NCBI GenBank assembly: GCA_003049485.1
Contig: PYST01000020.1
Span: 156,711 to 220,710 of the forward strand
Length of the DNA stretch: 64,000 nt
Direction: 5' to 3'
From: Ophioceras dolichostomum
Taxonomy: Eukaryota; Ascomycota; Sordariomycetes; Magnaporthales; Ophioceraceae
Shown: piece after piece, positions 1 through 11,143 of the stretch
How positions within the stretch are numbered: the stretch's first letter is position 1
How the letters are laid out: the number at the start of each line of letters is the position of its first letter
Translations under genes and position numbers: made by a program
The notes under the pieces: generated by a model
Database searches by the model: none
Told to the model about the DNA's origin: nothing
Seen by the model: only the letters and a program-made list of their open reading frames with translations

Positions 1-44
1 CACTCTCATCGCTACTATGCTCAAATCAACTCGACCACCACTCC

Positions 45-1342
45 CTACACATAATCCTTCGAGTCACTCGAACTCCTCGCCGAGCCTGGCGTGATCCACC
101 CACTGAGGTCGCCGACGGGGATCGAGATGGGGAAGTCGAGAGTTGCCAGCAGGATTGACAGCAATATCCACCAGGCCGCCATGCACGCCACGAAGGCCGA
201 CGCGCCGGCCACGGTGACGAACGAGGTGGCCGTCTTGCCGTTCTTGGCGAAGTTGGCGGCCAGCAGGAAGTACGCGCCCGTGAGAGCGCCGAAGACGCCT
301 ACGAGCGAGGCGAAGATGATTACAAAGACTAGGTTGGTGCGCAGGGCGCAGATGAGGAAGAGGAGGCTTAGGACCCCCATCCAGAGGGTGAACCAGCCTG
401 TGTAGGTGGGTGGACATGTTAGTGAGTTTCTCCGCCGACTACTCGTGGCGTCACGTCGTGATGATAGATGACGGCACAGAACGATGTGACTTACCAAAAC
501 TGGCGTTGAACCCCTGAGTTGTTAGACCCGCGGCGGCGGACTCGCCTGGCGGTGCATATGACGCAAAGGCGGCGAATGACGGAGTGAGAGTCCCCGCAAA
601 AGAGAAGAAGAAGGCTCCGTACGCGAAGAAGACGACTGATGGGAAGGTGTTGCCGAGGAACCACTCTAGTATGGCGGCGATGATCTGGAGCATGCCACCA
701 AAGAAATAGTATGACCCACTGCATCGTCGTGTTAATTGCAGCGCACAGAAGCTTTCGTTTTAGCTAGCCCAGGTTTTTGAAGTGACGAGAGGTGTTACGT
801 CATGTCAACTCACATTCCCGCAGCACCACTCCCGCCGGCGCCCAAGAGGCCCATCAAGTCACACGATAGCGGCGTCAGTGAGACGACGATACCGACGAGT
901 GCTCTATTTTGAACGATTCCGCATCAGCTTGCTGTCATGGACACGCACGTATATGTCGGGAGCCAGGTAGGGGCGGGGCTCAGGCAACTTACACTGGAGT
1001 AGGATTCCCAAACACCCTCGGCTTCGGCGGTTCAGGCGCCTTGGTGAGCTGCGGCTTCGCTTCCCTCAGGTACAGCTTCTCGAACAGCTCCGACGACATG
1101 TTGACCGACCCGGCGTTCCTGATCTGCTGCATCGGGTCGTCCCAATACTGTGGTGCTGATGGCGCCTGAGGCGGCGACAGTGGCTGCTTCTTGTCCACGG
1201 CGGGCGCCAGCGGCGCCGGCGCTGAACCTGGCGGATACATATTACCCGGCGGTCCTGGGGGCCTGGGCGGCGCGCCCGGGTTCGTGTAGTACTTGGGCGC
1301 CAGCTTGTAGCCGAGGCTTGCTGACGACATCGAGGCCGACAT
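45..1342 (-). CDS. GPR1/FUN34/YaaH-family acetate transporter-like membrane protein
   Basis: Four exons, read as 993-1342, 814-903, 495-718 and 45-397 on the minus strand, join in frame to about 338 residues. The N-terminal third is Pro-rich and presumably cytosolic. It ends in the FGNPTP motif, followed by TPLSCDLMG, GAGGSGAAGIGSYYFFGGM and ILEWFLGNTFP, the conserved blocks of the Ato2/Ady2/AcpA family. Several hydrophobic helices follow and the C-terminus is short and Ser-rich. The family moves acetate or ammonium across the plasma membrane. All introns have GT..AG ends. It lies 3 kb from the metabolite genes, and nothing in the sequence ties it to them. Family assignment is secure; the substrate is inferred from the family. 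Confidence 0.9.
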
Positions 1343-4300
1343 GTCGTTGGTACTGCCAGTCTGTGATGGTCTTCGAAGAAAAATCGGGCCGTTCGTAAAC
1401 AGCTCCTGGTGTTTCTTGTCTCTCAGGTCAGGTTCAGGAGCCAGAGTGCGCCATCAGTCGGATGGGTGGGTGTCTGTCTATTTGCTCCTAAAGTGATGGA
1501 GGGTGGGAGGGATGATTTTGAGATTCACGAACACGGGAACCGGACGCTGCGAGGAAAAAAGGAAAAACATCAACGACGACGGCAACAACACACGCAGCAT
1601 GGCAACCATCGTTTTGGGCTTGCAGCCTGCCGACCTGGACCAACATTATATGATGCGCTGTGGAATGGGCATTGATCGCCTTTGTGTACCAAGAAAAGAC
1701 TGGTTGAGCTGCGTAGATCAGGGGCCGTGATCTGTTGCGAGCGGGTTTGAGGTTTTGATGGGCGAGTCTCGTCGAAGGGGGTTCCATGTCCCGCGCCTCT
1801 TGGCCTCCACATCCCGTCAATCAATTCAATTTCTTCCCCAGTTCCCACATCACGTCAATCCAGTCAAATCCCGTTCGCACCCACAGAATAGAGTGGTTTG
1901 GGAACCGGGCATTTGGGTGTATCGATTTATGTGATACCGTTTGTCTTCCCCGCGCCCGCCGCGCGCGTCCATAATGAAGGCACTGCTGATGATTTGATGA
2001 TGCGTACCAGGGCGGACTGGCCAGTACAATTTCCCCGCATATCGTCGGGCAGATTAGATGGTTAACAGACGGCTACACGCTTCAGGCAGAATCGGTATGC
2101 AGTTATTCGCGCTGTCTTACTCAGGGGGCATTCAGAAAAAAGAGACCATCGGCATTAAGGCCTAGCTTTGATACCGCCCGTGAGGCCGAACGGCGCTGCA
2201 ACCAAGATATTGTCCTACTGTAGCAGCAGCTGGTCTGGTCTCGGGCGCTTCAATAATAGACCCCGCGCCTCGTCTCCAAACACTTCATTTCTGGGCAAGC
2301 CGGGACCTGCCTGTGAAAGAAGCTATTCCCGTGTTCAAATGTCTGGTCTCGAAACTTTTATATCTTTTTATCACGTTTCAACGCTAGCGACAGGCCTCTT
2401 GGTTCGTCCCGTCTCTCATGGTTCAGCCAAAAAAGGTCCAGACTGTGACCCCGCAGCTGCTTTGACAGCCGCATGTGCACGGTTGGGGACTCTTTGGCGT
2501 CTCAAACCCCGCGCAACCCCCTGCCAAGCTGCCAGGGCCTGCAACTGCCAGCAACCACATCAGATGGCCGACTCTTGAGCCTCTCCGATGGGCGGCAATG
2601 GAGACAGCGCTTAATCAAAAACGGTAATTTGTGCAACAAAAGACTGGAGTAAATGTGGCTCTTCACCCACCGCCAAGCGAAGCTTGTGTGGGAAGAAAGT
2701 TGAGGAGTAGAGGGGATGGGGACAGTTTAAACATTGGAGTCATTGAGCGGGCTCCCACTTCCCAGAGAGAGAGCACTGGCCTCGATCACCATCAGAGACC
2801 GACAAGTGAGAGCGAGTGTTCATAAATAGGCGAAATGATCCACGTTATGAAACGGAGGAGCGCAGTTCGTAAAACTTCAGGAAACACCGACTCCTCACTT
2901 TGATCAGCGAAGGAAAACTTCTGAAATGGAAGGAAGGACCTTGTTTTCGGGGGAAGGGCCAATTTGCCTCGCTGCTGGCTGGCTCGTGAGCACGACAAAC
3001 CAAAGGCATCAATGATCATCACGAGGGGGCGGCCATCACTGATCACTGATGTGCGGGCATTGAGGCTTTGACTGTGATGACAGGCGCCACCAAATAATCC
3101 TGACCTGACGACCCCAAGTGCCGAACGCTACTGACGCATTAACGTAGAACAATCACGGAATCTAGGCACAGTCTCATCAACCAGACTTCCTCTTCGTATG
3201 GGATTGGGTAGGGCTGTGGCGGGCCGCCTGTGCCTGTGCCTGTGCCTGTGCCTTGAGTTGCTATGTATGAATGTGATGAAATATGTGATACAGGGCCCCA
3301 ATGCTGGGCCTCCACCCAAGCCGTCTCAACGAGAAGCCCTGACTGAAAGCCTACCGCCGCCGCCAGCTGACCGACGGGACTGACCACCCTCCTTGTTGGT
3401 CGGGAGGACTCCGCCGATATTCCGTCCAATCAACCCTAGAAGGGCTTTCTTGCAACTAGCAATTAAATGTGAAGCGGACGCATACGGCCTCCGATTTTGG
3501 GTCCTGTCCCAAAGTGGCCGGCAAATTACAACGGGTGCGAAGCACACCTGTCGCACATAAACGGCTACAGAGCAGGCCAGCGAGCCATGGCCGACCTGCT
3601 GCTTCCATGGTAGTGGTACCAACAGCGTCTTTTCAAGCCTGAAAGGCGCCATGTGTTGCACAAGTCCCATCTCGCCTTCGGGTGATGGGGGCTCGGTCGG
3701 GCTTCACGTGTGATACAGGCCAAGAAAGAAACCCATTCACAAGTGTGCATCACCTGAAGCCTGAAGCTTGGGATGGATCCCACCCTCCCAGGCGCAGTGG
3801 CCCAGCACAACTTTCCGTCAGGGCAGGGCAGGAACATAATTGTTCGCACAACCCGACGGAAATTCGCCGCAGCCCCCACGACGTATATCTGCAAGGAAGG
3901 GGCTTTCATGCAGGAACGATCGGTCGGGGAGCTAATGAAGGCGGGCGGAGACCATCGGGACACGATGGCGAGTCTGCGTAGTAGGTCTATGGATGGAGAG
4001 AGATGGGCCTCCTATTCCGACCTTTATCTTTGGGGCAGGAAGCTAGGGAGGCGGCTTCTCATCTTTCTTATGTTCTAGCCAACCTTACCTGCTCATTTTC
4101 TTCGCCTTTGCAACCCCTGAATCGCACGGCATCGTGGTAACCGCGCTGGTCTTGATGCGCTTCCTCTCCCGCCCCTAGACGAAAACAGGTTGTCCCAAAA
4201 GGAGAGCAGGATGAGCTGAGAAAGCCTTCGTGAATTGGTCTGCATTGATGCTCGCGTACTTTGTGTGTGATACTGCTCGTTCGCTACTATGATAGTCGAC

Positions 4301-4373
4301 AACAATCACCATCACCGGTCCAAGACCCAGCCTTTGATGCCTCCCGTCATCATCATCACATCACCCGGTTCAC
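1343..4373. other. Intergenic region, no gene recognised
   Basis: About 3 kb between the acetate-transporter-like gene and the 3' end of the A-T-C NRPS. Open frames here are short, overlap one another on both strands and show no recognisable motif. A small 6-bp tandem repeat lies at 3226-3252. The part next to 1342 should contain the promoter of the transporter gene. Confidence 0.6.
3226..3252. repeat. 6-bp microsatellite (GCCTGT)n
   Basis: The unit GCCTGT is repeated about 4.5 times without interruption in intergenic DNA. No function is implied. Confidence 0.9.
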
Positions 4374-7300
4374 TCACACCCGTCCCTCCAGAACATCACC
4401 AACAGCCATCCCCTCGCTCAACTCCCCCTTCACCCCCGACAGCACCGCAAACACCTCCTTAACATGACCCACCAACTCATCCACCACCCTCTCCTCCACA
4501 AACCCCTCGTCGTAATACACCCCCCAACACACCCCCTCCTCCTCCCTCACAGAAACATCAACCGTGAACGGATCCCCCCATCGCTCATGCTCGCCCACCA
4601 CCTCCATCCCCCACCCCCTCCTCCCCAGCTTCGAAAGCGGAGTGTAAGGGTTGATGTTCATGTTCAGCGCATGTGCCAATATTCCTCTGAGATGCGACAG
4701 TCCCCGCAGCTCCGTGAAGCCCATGTACTCATAGTGCATCATGGCCGTGTTCTGCTGCTGGTGCTTTGCGAGAAACGGGAGGACGGGCTGCGACGGGTCG
4801 ATGTGTACTCGTAGGGGCAGGAACAGCGTGGTGGGCGCTATGAGGTCTTGGATGCCGGGTATGGGGAGGTTGCGGCCTGCGCGGTCGGAGTAGAAGATTA
4901 TGTCGGGGCAGGCCAGGATGCGGGCGAGGGAGAGGGCTACGGATGTTTCGATTATGGTTGCGAGGGTATAGTTGGTGTTGTTGCCGATGGGGTTCGCGGA
5001 GGAGGAAGGAGGAGACGAGGAAGAGGGAGGAGGAAGAGGATTGGGGGTGGTCCAGCGCTTGGTCTTAAGCTCAGTAGCAGTGAGGGGGCTGCCGGTAGGG
5101 GCGGAGAGGAGAGGCTTCGTCACGGCGCCCGCGAGGTACGATGTCCAGAATTGCGTGGCCGCGACGCGGTCGGCGGAGTTCACGTGCCGGACAAATGCGT
5201 TCATCCCCGGAGGTGTCGGTGGAGCTATCCGTAGGGTGTTGCTCCGAGCGGCGCGATACGCTGCTTCCAACTCCTGAAAGAGGTTGTCTCGTGAGTAGGC
5301 GTCGTAGATGAGGTGCTGCATCGTGAGCACGAAGTGGGTGCGAGTGCTCTGCGGCGACGACGTTGATGTCGACTTCTTCCCGGGCGGCGGCCTCGTCATG
5401 GCCAGGCGCAGCAGCGAGTCGCCGAATGACATGATGTTCTCCCTGTCCTGTCTGACATAGGTTTCCAGATCATCAAACTCCTGCCACTTCGGCGCGACTT
5501 CGCGCCGCAGCACGGCCTGGAACACGCCGAGGCTGGTTTGCACGACGCGTGTCCGGAGCTGCGCGTGCCGCGCTACCGCGTCGGTCCAGACGGACTTGAA
5601 GAGTGCGATGTCGAGGTGCTCCTCCTGGTGCTCCTCCTGCTCCTGCTCCTGCTCCGGTAGGCGGAAGACGATCTGTTGCTGCCAGTCCCACGGCCCTGCG
5701 AGATTGCGGCCGGTTTCGGGGTAGCCAAAGACGTAAAACTCCTGCATTGAGTAGAGCGGGTAGATGTCCTCGATGTCCTCCGGATTGACGCGGCACTGTT
5801 GCGCCGCCGTTTGCCTGACGATTTGGCGATGCGCCGCGGGCTGGATCAGGGCGAAAGGGAGAAGCTCCTTGGACTCGACCTTGGGCACGAGCTTGAGTGC
5901 CAGGTTGTGGAGGACGGGAGTGCTGAAAACCTCGTCGGCCACTAGGAGAAAGCCTTCTCGACGGGCCATGGAGATCAGCCTCATCACTTGGAGTGAGTTG
6001 CCGCCGAGGTGGAAGAAGTTGTTCCCCGGCTGGACTGAGTCGGGGTCTACCTTCAGCAGGTCTGCCCATAGTGTGCGAAGAACCTTCTCGTTTTCCGTCA
6101 TCAGCGAAGTCGCCGCGACGCCGTCGATGGAACTGCCTTGGGCTAGTAGTGTCTGAGCCTGCGAGAAGGAAGCCAGAGTCTTGGTTGAAAGGCTCTGGAT
6201 GACTCGCCGAAGCCGTTGGCGGTCCCTCTTCCGAGACAGCGTGTAAGGCATCTCGTCAATAGGCACCCACAAAGAGGGCACCATGTGAGCAGGAACCGTC
6301 GTCCTCATCTTGCCCTCGAGCGCGGCAACGAGGGCAGCGAAGCCAACCGCCGTAGCTGGGGACAGTCGGACGGTTGCGTCTTTCGAGTCGTCGTCAGCAA
6401 TGACCAGCGAACCGAATGACGTATCTTCGGCCTCATCGAGGCTGAGAAACGCGACAAGCCGCTTGTCAGTACCACCCAGAGGCACCGCAGCGTCCACTAG
6501 AACGTTCTTGATGCGTACGTTTGGAACGGCAGCGGCGAGCGACAGGTGCACGTGTTTCTCAACTTCCTCCAATTCTAGTCTCTGGGCGCGGATCTTGACC
6601 TGGTTGTCGACTCTGCCGACGTAGACTAGGCGTCCGTCTGCAAGACGACGGACGAGATCTCCCGTCCGGTACATTCGATATGGGTGTACTGGGCGGGGTT
6701 TGATGAACTTGGCTTCATTTTGTAAGGAGTCGTTCATGTATCCTCTCGAAACTAAGGGGCCCTCGACGAGGAGCTCGCCGATTTCGCCGTCCTCGGCTGG
6801 TCTGATGCCGCCAGAGCCGTCACTGTCGACAGCACTAACCCAGGCTCGACTGCCAACGGGACGGCCGATCTCACCAGGTGTGAAGGTCGATGTGTCCATT
6901 TCAGGAGCAACGTCAGGAGGAACGCCAACCACGCAGCTGACAGTGCACTCAGTCGACCCGTAGATCAGCTTCAGGTCCACCTTGCCCGCCCATTCTTCCA
7001 CGACCGCCATCGGTGCAGTCTCGCCACCAAGGACGAGCGTCTTCAGCGTCGGGACACTGGACGGCGTCAAGTCTGGCAAGGAGTTGACCAGAGACGGTGT
7101 CAGCTTGGCGAGATTGACCTGCATGGTGTTCATCGCGCCCACAATGTCGTTCTTGCGCTGGTGCTCGGATGGGATGCAGACCGTTCCACCAGCAGCAAGC
7201 GTCAGAAAGATGTCCCCGATGATGGGATCGAACGCGTACGAGGCGAATTGGAACGCACGTGTCTCATTGGTGATCCCCAGCGGCTTCGTGAGGTGGGCCA

Positions 7301-7922
7301 CAAACGAAGCCATCTGCGCATGCTCCGTCACGACAAGCTTTGGAGCCCCGGTACTCCCCGACGTGGCCATCATGTAGGCAGCGTCGAATATACCGACGAC
7401 CGGCCGCCGATGTGGAGCTTCATCAGCCTCGGCGTTCGGCGTGCCAAGACCGGAAACGGTCTCGTGCGTTACGGCGAACGCGCCGGGGACAAGTGCCGAG
7501 CAGAGCACGTGGCAACTAGCTGAGCAGAGTGCGACACTGCTCGCGCCGCTTTCTGCTATGACGGATCGGAGTCTCGGCAGCGGCTGCGAGACGTCAAGGG
7601 GCATGAACGCCCCGCCCGCCTTCATGGCGGCCAGCATGCCAACCACCGCCCAACGAGACTTCTCGAAGAGAAGCGGGACGATGGTTTCCGCTTTGACGCC
7701 CGCCGTTGCCGAGAGATGTCCAGCGAGACGAGTAGATGCAGCATCGAGCTCGGCATAGCTGAGTGTGCCATCCCAGGCGACCACTGCTTCGGCTTGTGGG
7801 CGAGCTCTTGCTTGGTCACGGATGAGCTCGTGCACGAGTGACGTTGACGCTTCCGGTATTGGAGGAGAGATTTCATCTTGGAATCGGGCGAAAGGACTAT
7901 CGCCGCGGCGTGGTGAGCCCAT
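4374..7922 (-). CDS. Single-module nonribosomal peptide synthetase, order A-T-C
   Basis: Intronless, 1,182 residues. The adenylation domain occupies roughly residues 25-590: core motif TSGSTGAPK near 185, YGSTECTV, a YRTGDLVRRL block and GRVDNQVKIRAQRLELEEVE. The carrier motif LGGNSL has its phosphopantetheine Ser at 643. The condensation domain (about 725-1175) keeps the catalytic His and Asp as QHLIYDAYS near 868, a relaxed form of HHxxxDG common in fungal terminal C domains. There is no thioesterase, reductase or N-terminal C domain, so it loads one amino or hydroxy acid and condenses it with an acceptor supplied in trans, or releases it. A Glu/Gln-rich stretch near residue 760 comes from a CTC/CTG-type microsatellite. 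It is divergent from the dioxygenase gene, which suggests shared regulation. Pocket residues read by eye by analogy to GrsA are D-P-G-K-V-G-I-V-S; substrate unknown. It is not a standard swainsonine-cluster gene. Confidence 0.9.
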   Translation of the reverse strand: MGSPRRGDSPFARFQDEISPPIPEASTSLVHELIRDQARARPQAEAVVAWDGTLSYAELDAASTRLAGHLSATAGVKAETIVPLLFEKSRWAVVGMLAAMKAGGAFMPLDVSQPLPRLRSVIAESGASSVALCSASCHVLCSALVPGAFAVTHETVSGLGTPNAEADEAPHRRPVVGIFDAAYMMATSGSTGAPKLVVTEHAQMASFVAHLTKPLGITNETRAFQFASYAFDPIIGDIFLTLAAGGTVCIPSEHQRKNDIVGAMNTMQVNLAKLTPSLVNSLPDLTPSSVPTLKTLVLGGETAPMAVVEEWAGKVDLKLIYGSTECTVSCVVGVPPDVAPEMDTSTFTPGEIGRPVGSRAWVSAVDSDGSGGIRPAEDGEIGELLVEGPLVSRGYMNDSLQNEAKFIKPRPVHPYRMYRTGDLVRRLADGRLVYVGRVDNQVKIRAQRLELEEVEKHVHLSLAAAVPNVRIKNVLVDAAVPLGGTDKRLVAFLSLDEAEDTSFGSLVIADDDSKDATVRLSPATAVGFAALVAALEGKMRTTVPAHMVPSLWVPIDEMPYTLSRKRDRQRLRRVIQSLSTKTLASFSQAQTLLAQGSSIDGVAATSLMTENEKVLRTLWADLLKVDPDSVQPGNNFFHLGGNSLQVMRLISMARREGFLLVADEVFSTPVLHNLALKLVPKVESKELLPFALIQPAAHRQIVRQTAAQQCRVNPEDIEDIYPLYSMQEFYVFGYPETGRNLAGPWDWQQQIVFRLPEQEQEQEEHQEEHLDIALFKSVWTDAVARHAQLRTRVVQTSLGVFQAVLRREVAPKWQEFDDLETYVRQDRENIMSFGDSLLRLAMTRPPPGKKSTSTSSPQSTRTHFVLTMQHLIYDAYSRDNLFQELEAAYRAARSNTLRIAPPTPPGMNAFVRHVNSADRVAATQFWTSYLAGAVTKPLLSAPTGSPLTATELKTKRWTTPNPLPPPSSSSPPSSSANPIGNNTNYTLATIIETSVALSLARILACPDIIFYSDRAGRNLPIPGIQDLIAPTTLFLPLRVHIDPSQPVLPFLAKHQQQNTAMMHYEYMGFTELRGLSHLRGILAHALNMNINPYTPLSKLGRRGWGMEVVGEHERWGDPFTVDVSVREEEGVCWGVYYDEGFVEERVVDELVGHVKEVFAVLSGVKGELSEGMAVGDVLEGRV

Positions 7923-8863
7923 GGTATCCGATAAGGTGTGATAGACGAAGTGTGGTAGGCTCTGTCCGGGCTGCAGCGCAGGCTTGAGTCAAGAGAAGGA
8001 CAATGCAGCCACCTGCCATTTTTGTGCTGGGAGGGAAGTCCCAGCCGACCCCCCTTTCACCTCTTTCATATCCAAAAACATGGGAATGCCCTCCGCCTCG
8101 GGGGCAAAACACCCCAATGGATTTAGGGTTAACGGATAGACGAGCCTAAACCAAGTTAAGATACATCTTGCATCCACCCATCTTATGCCCCAGACTATGT
8201 ACCTCTTCGAGCTTTGTCATGATGCATCTCCCCGCATGACAGGATTACACGAGCGGAAGGATTTTCGGCCGAATCACGCTACGAAGGTAAATAACTTGGA
8301 CCCCAAGTTTCGGTACGGTCCGGTACTTACGCAGTACCTTGCAAGTTACCACTGCCTACCACCTATAGACGACTTACACACATCCCCACAACCCGAAACG
8401 GTCACCACCACAACATCCTCGGACCGAACCGTCGCACTTCAGCCTCGCGCGATAATCCGATTAGATCCCACCTAACTATACTGGTTCTGTTGCCTGGCGC
8501 CCCGAGCGCATGCATGACGATGGTTTGCTACCTGAGTAGGTAGGTATGTAGGTAGGCGCGGGGGGAAGCGCCGGAACCGGCCGGGGAAATGGGATCATCA
8601 ACCGGACCCATGATCGGAGGTGAGCATGGCTTGATTTGCTATCATCGGCTACAAAGCACGGCTTCTCACTACCCCTCATCTACAGGACCCCTCAGAGCAG
8701 ACTAACAGCAGACAGGCAGCCCCCGCGCACGCCATTCTGCCACGACCTCACTCTCCCAGCGTCTCCCCGGCTTTGCCCCCAGCTTCTCCTATCAAAGCGC
8801 TCCCGCAGAGAAAGACCTGCAGAGCAACTAACTTCTATCCTCTCCTTTCCGCCAACCACCACA
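7923..8863. promoter_or_regulatory. Divergent intergenic region between NRPS and dioxygenase
   Basis: About 940 bp between two start codons facing away from each other, so it should hold both promoters. It contains a short run of GTAGGTAGGTATGTAGGTAGG near 8537-8557, a motif type scattered through the intergenic DNA of this window. No specific regulator site can be assigned by eye. Confidence 0.5.
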
Positions 8864-9730
8864 ATGGCCTCCACTGCAGCTCCCACCCCGAAACTCCGCC
8901 ACGTCTCCCCCTCAGACGGCGCATCCGCCGTGCTCTCCATCCTGCGCGAAGACGGCGGCGTGATCATCAAGGGCCTCTTCACCCCCGACCAGGTCGCACG
9001 CCTCAACGCCGAGGTGCAGCCCGCCATCGACGCGCAGACGGCCGGCTCGAAGCAGTCCGACGAGTGGCTGCAGGATTTCTACGGCGACAAGACCAAGCGT
9101 CTGATCGGGCTCGTGGGCCACTCCAAGACCTTCCGCGAAGAATTCCTCGAGTGCGAGCTGATCCACTCCATCTGCGAGGAGGTCTACCTGAAGGACGCGG
9201 GCGGATACTGGATGAACAGCGCGCAGCTCATCGACATCGGTCCGGGATCCAAGGCCCAACCCTTACATCGTGACCAGTGGCAGTTCCCGATCTTCACGAC
9301 GGCCGGGCCGGACTCCATGGAGGCGTCCTGCAATTTCCTGGTGGCGCTGTCCAAGTGCACCGACGAGAACGGCGCGACGCGCATCATTCCCGGGTCGCAC
9401 AAGTGGGAGGACTTCTCGCGGAATGGGAACCCTGAGGACACGATCCCCGCCGAGATGGAGGTCGGCGACGCGTGCTTCATCACTGGAAAGGTGGTGCACG
9501 GCGGCGGGGCGAATAGGACGACGGACCAGGTCAGGAGGGCGGTCGCCATGGTGTTCCAGTGCAGCTACCTGACGCCCGAGGAGGCGTACCCTTTCACGGT
9601 AAAGCCGGAGATCGCGAGGACGCTGACGCCGAGGGGGCAGAGGATGATTGGGTATCGGAGCCAGTTTTTGAAGGAGAGTCCCGGGGTGTGGAAGACGGAT
9701 TATAGCCAGGTTGATGAGGTGTACTGCTAG
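8864..9730 (+). CDS. Phytanoyl-CoA dioxygenase (PhyH)-family Fe(II)/2-oxoglutarate oxygenase, SwnH-like
   Basis: Intronless, 288 residues from the ATG at 8864; the frame is open further upstream, but the family similarity begins at this start. The iron-binding triad is visible as LHRDQW (His135, Asp137) and KVVHGGGAN (His212). An Arg about 14 residues after the last His (RRAVAMVF) is placed to bind 2-oxoglutarate. IIPGSHKWEDF is typical of PhyH proteins. The enzyme would be cytosolic and hydroxylate or desaturate a small-molecule intermediate. In swainsonine clusters two such enzymes, SwnH1 and SwnH2, oxidise the indolizidine scaffold; only one is present here. It is convergent with the NmrA-like gene and lies 3.8 kb upstream of the SwnK-like synthase. 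The family call is firm; the swn role is inferred from context. Confidence 0.88.
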   Translation: MASTAAPTPKLRHVSPSDGASAVLSILREDGGVIIKGLFTPDQVARLNAEVQPAIDAQTAGSKQSDEWLQDFYGDKTKRLIGLVGHSKTFREEFLECELIHSICEEVYLKDAGGYWMNSAQLIDIGPGSKAQPLHRDQWQFPIFTTAGPDSMEASCNFLVALSKCTDENGATRIIPGSHKWEDFSRNGNPEDTIPAEMEVGDACFITGKVVHGGGANRTTDQVRRAVAMVFQCSYLTPEEAYPFTVKPEIARTLTPRGQRMIGYRSQFLKESPGVWKTDYSQVDEVYC

Positions 9731-10024
9731 CTTAGCTGCCTACCTATCTCTTCCCAGAACGTCCTTCTTAGGTCATCAGTCCTTGCTGACCCGAAGATTG
9801 TCTGATCTACCTAGGTCTACGACTTTTAGGCAAAATGAAGGGAATTAGGTCTCTTTCCGTTAATCCAACATGCTTCTGTTGCCTTTCCTTTTCATGCTAT
9901 AATTAGGTCTTTGGCCAAAGTTTTCGTGTGAACACTCCGCTCGCTCGTCACTCAGCGGGAACTTGGGAAGCAGAGGAACCGGCGACTCTCGGAAGATATG
10001 CTATTCTGATCTAAATCTATCTAT

Positions 10025-11143
10025 CTACCGCGGCTTCCAAGCCTCCTCGATCAACTCCTCAATAGTCTTCGGCGGCGCCGTCTTCCCCTCAAACCTTCTC
10101 ACAAGATCCAGATGCTCTCCCTTGTCCCCCTTCAGAAACTTATCCACATCATACCCGCCCAGCGCGACAGACGCCTCCAGATCTGCCACGATGCCCCTGA
10201 TGCCCTGCGGAAACCTGTCCGCGTACTTCCTCGCAATCCCCACGTTAACAGGCAAGTCGACGATGCCCTCGTCGTGCCTCAGCAGCTTCTCTACAGACTG
10301 ATATTGCACGTCAAACTTCCTCCCCATGACCCTCTCGTGCACGGCCACCAGCTCGTTCATGCTCGGCGTGCTCGCTATGACCGTCATCCTGTGCGAAGCC
10401 GGCCAGGATCCGGCCTCCATCCCCAGCGCCAGTGCGAGGTAGCGCGCGAAGTCGACCGTGGTCGTCATGCTCATCCGTCCCTCGCCGTCGCCGGGGAGCA
10501 CCGCCACCCCGGCTTCCGGGTCGACGCAGAAGACGAGCGGACGCAAGGAGGAGGGCACGCGAGGCAGGCCGAAGTAGTCCATGAACATGCCTGGGTACAC
10601 GTACGCGTATTCCAGCGTGGTGGTCTTGTCCTCCAGCTCGCGACGCGCGCGCTGGTGGAATCGCTTCTCCGGGTAGGGTAGCGTGTCGTCCCCGGCGTCG
10701 TACTCGACGTTGAACTCGGAGGGCACGAAGCGCTTGACGGAGATGCAGGCGTCGGAGGCGCGGATGAGGCGGAGCTGAGCGGTGCAGGAGGAGTCCGAGT
10801 CCATGGGCAGGGCGCATATCACGGTGTTGATGCTGTTGGATGCGAGGAGCTCGGTCAGAGACGCCTCGGAGGAGTAGTCCGTGGTGAGGATGTGGTTGTA
10901 GGCCTTCCCCGTCACGGGGGAGATGCTTCCTGGGCCCGCGTGCTGCTGGTGCGAGTGTCGTTAGCAGCCTGGTTTGCCTTAGAGGTAGAAACGATTTTTT
11001 ACACTGATGGGAAGATGCTAACGTAGGTAGGTATTTACCGTTCGCGAAGTGATGTACACCTCGTGCTTGCCGCTCTCGAAGAGGGCGTCGACGATGGGAC
11101 GGCCCAGGTCGCCTAGGCCACCAGCAACCAGGACCTTGGTCAT
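10025..11143 (-). CDS. NmrA-like (isoflavone-reductase-type) NAD(P)-dependent reductase, SwnN/SwnR-like
   Basis: Two exons, 11039-11143 and 10025-10942 (minus), join in phase to 340 residues. The N-terminus carries the Rossmann motif VLVAGGLGDLGRPIV, an NmrA-type glycine-rich loop. Later blocks such as KRFVPSEFNVEYDAGD and YVYPGMFMDYFG are characteristic of this reductase family. Such enzymes reduce C=N or C=C bonds with NAD(P)H. In swainsonine biosynthesis, SwnN and SwnR are NmrA-type reductases acting on pipecolate-derived or iminium intermediates. Its position between the dioxygenase and the SwnK-like synthase supports that role, but I cannot separate SwnN from SwnR by eye. Its start faces the synthase across a 1.5 kb divergent promoter region. 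Confidence 0.87.

Noticed and set aside
1343..4373. Genes in the left intergenic region (for example 2168-2578 or 3326-3963)
   Set aside because: No domain, signal peptide, coherent codon use or splice signals; overlapping frames on both strands look random.
8530..8560. Telomere-like or transposon end from GTAGGTAGG runs
   Set aside because: Short and imperfect, with similar motifs scattered in many intergenic regions; no terminal repeats or transposase.
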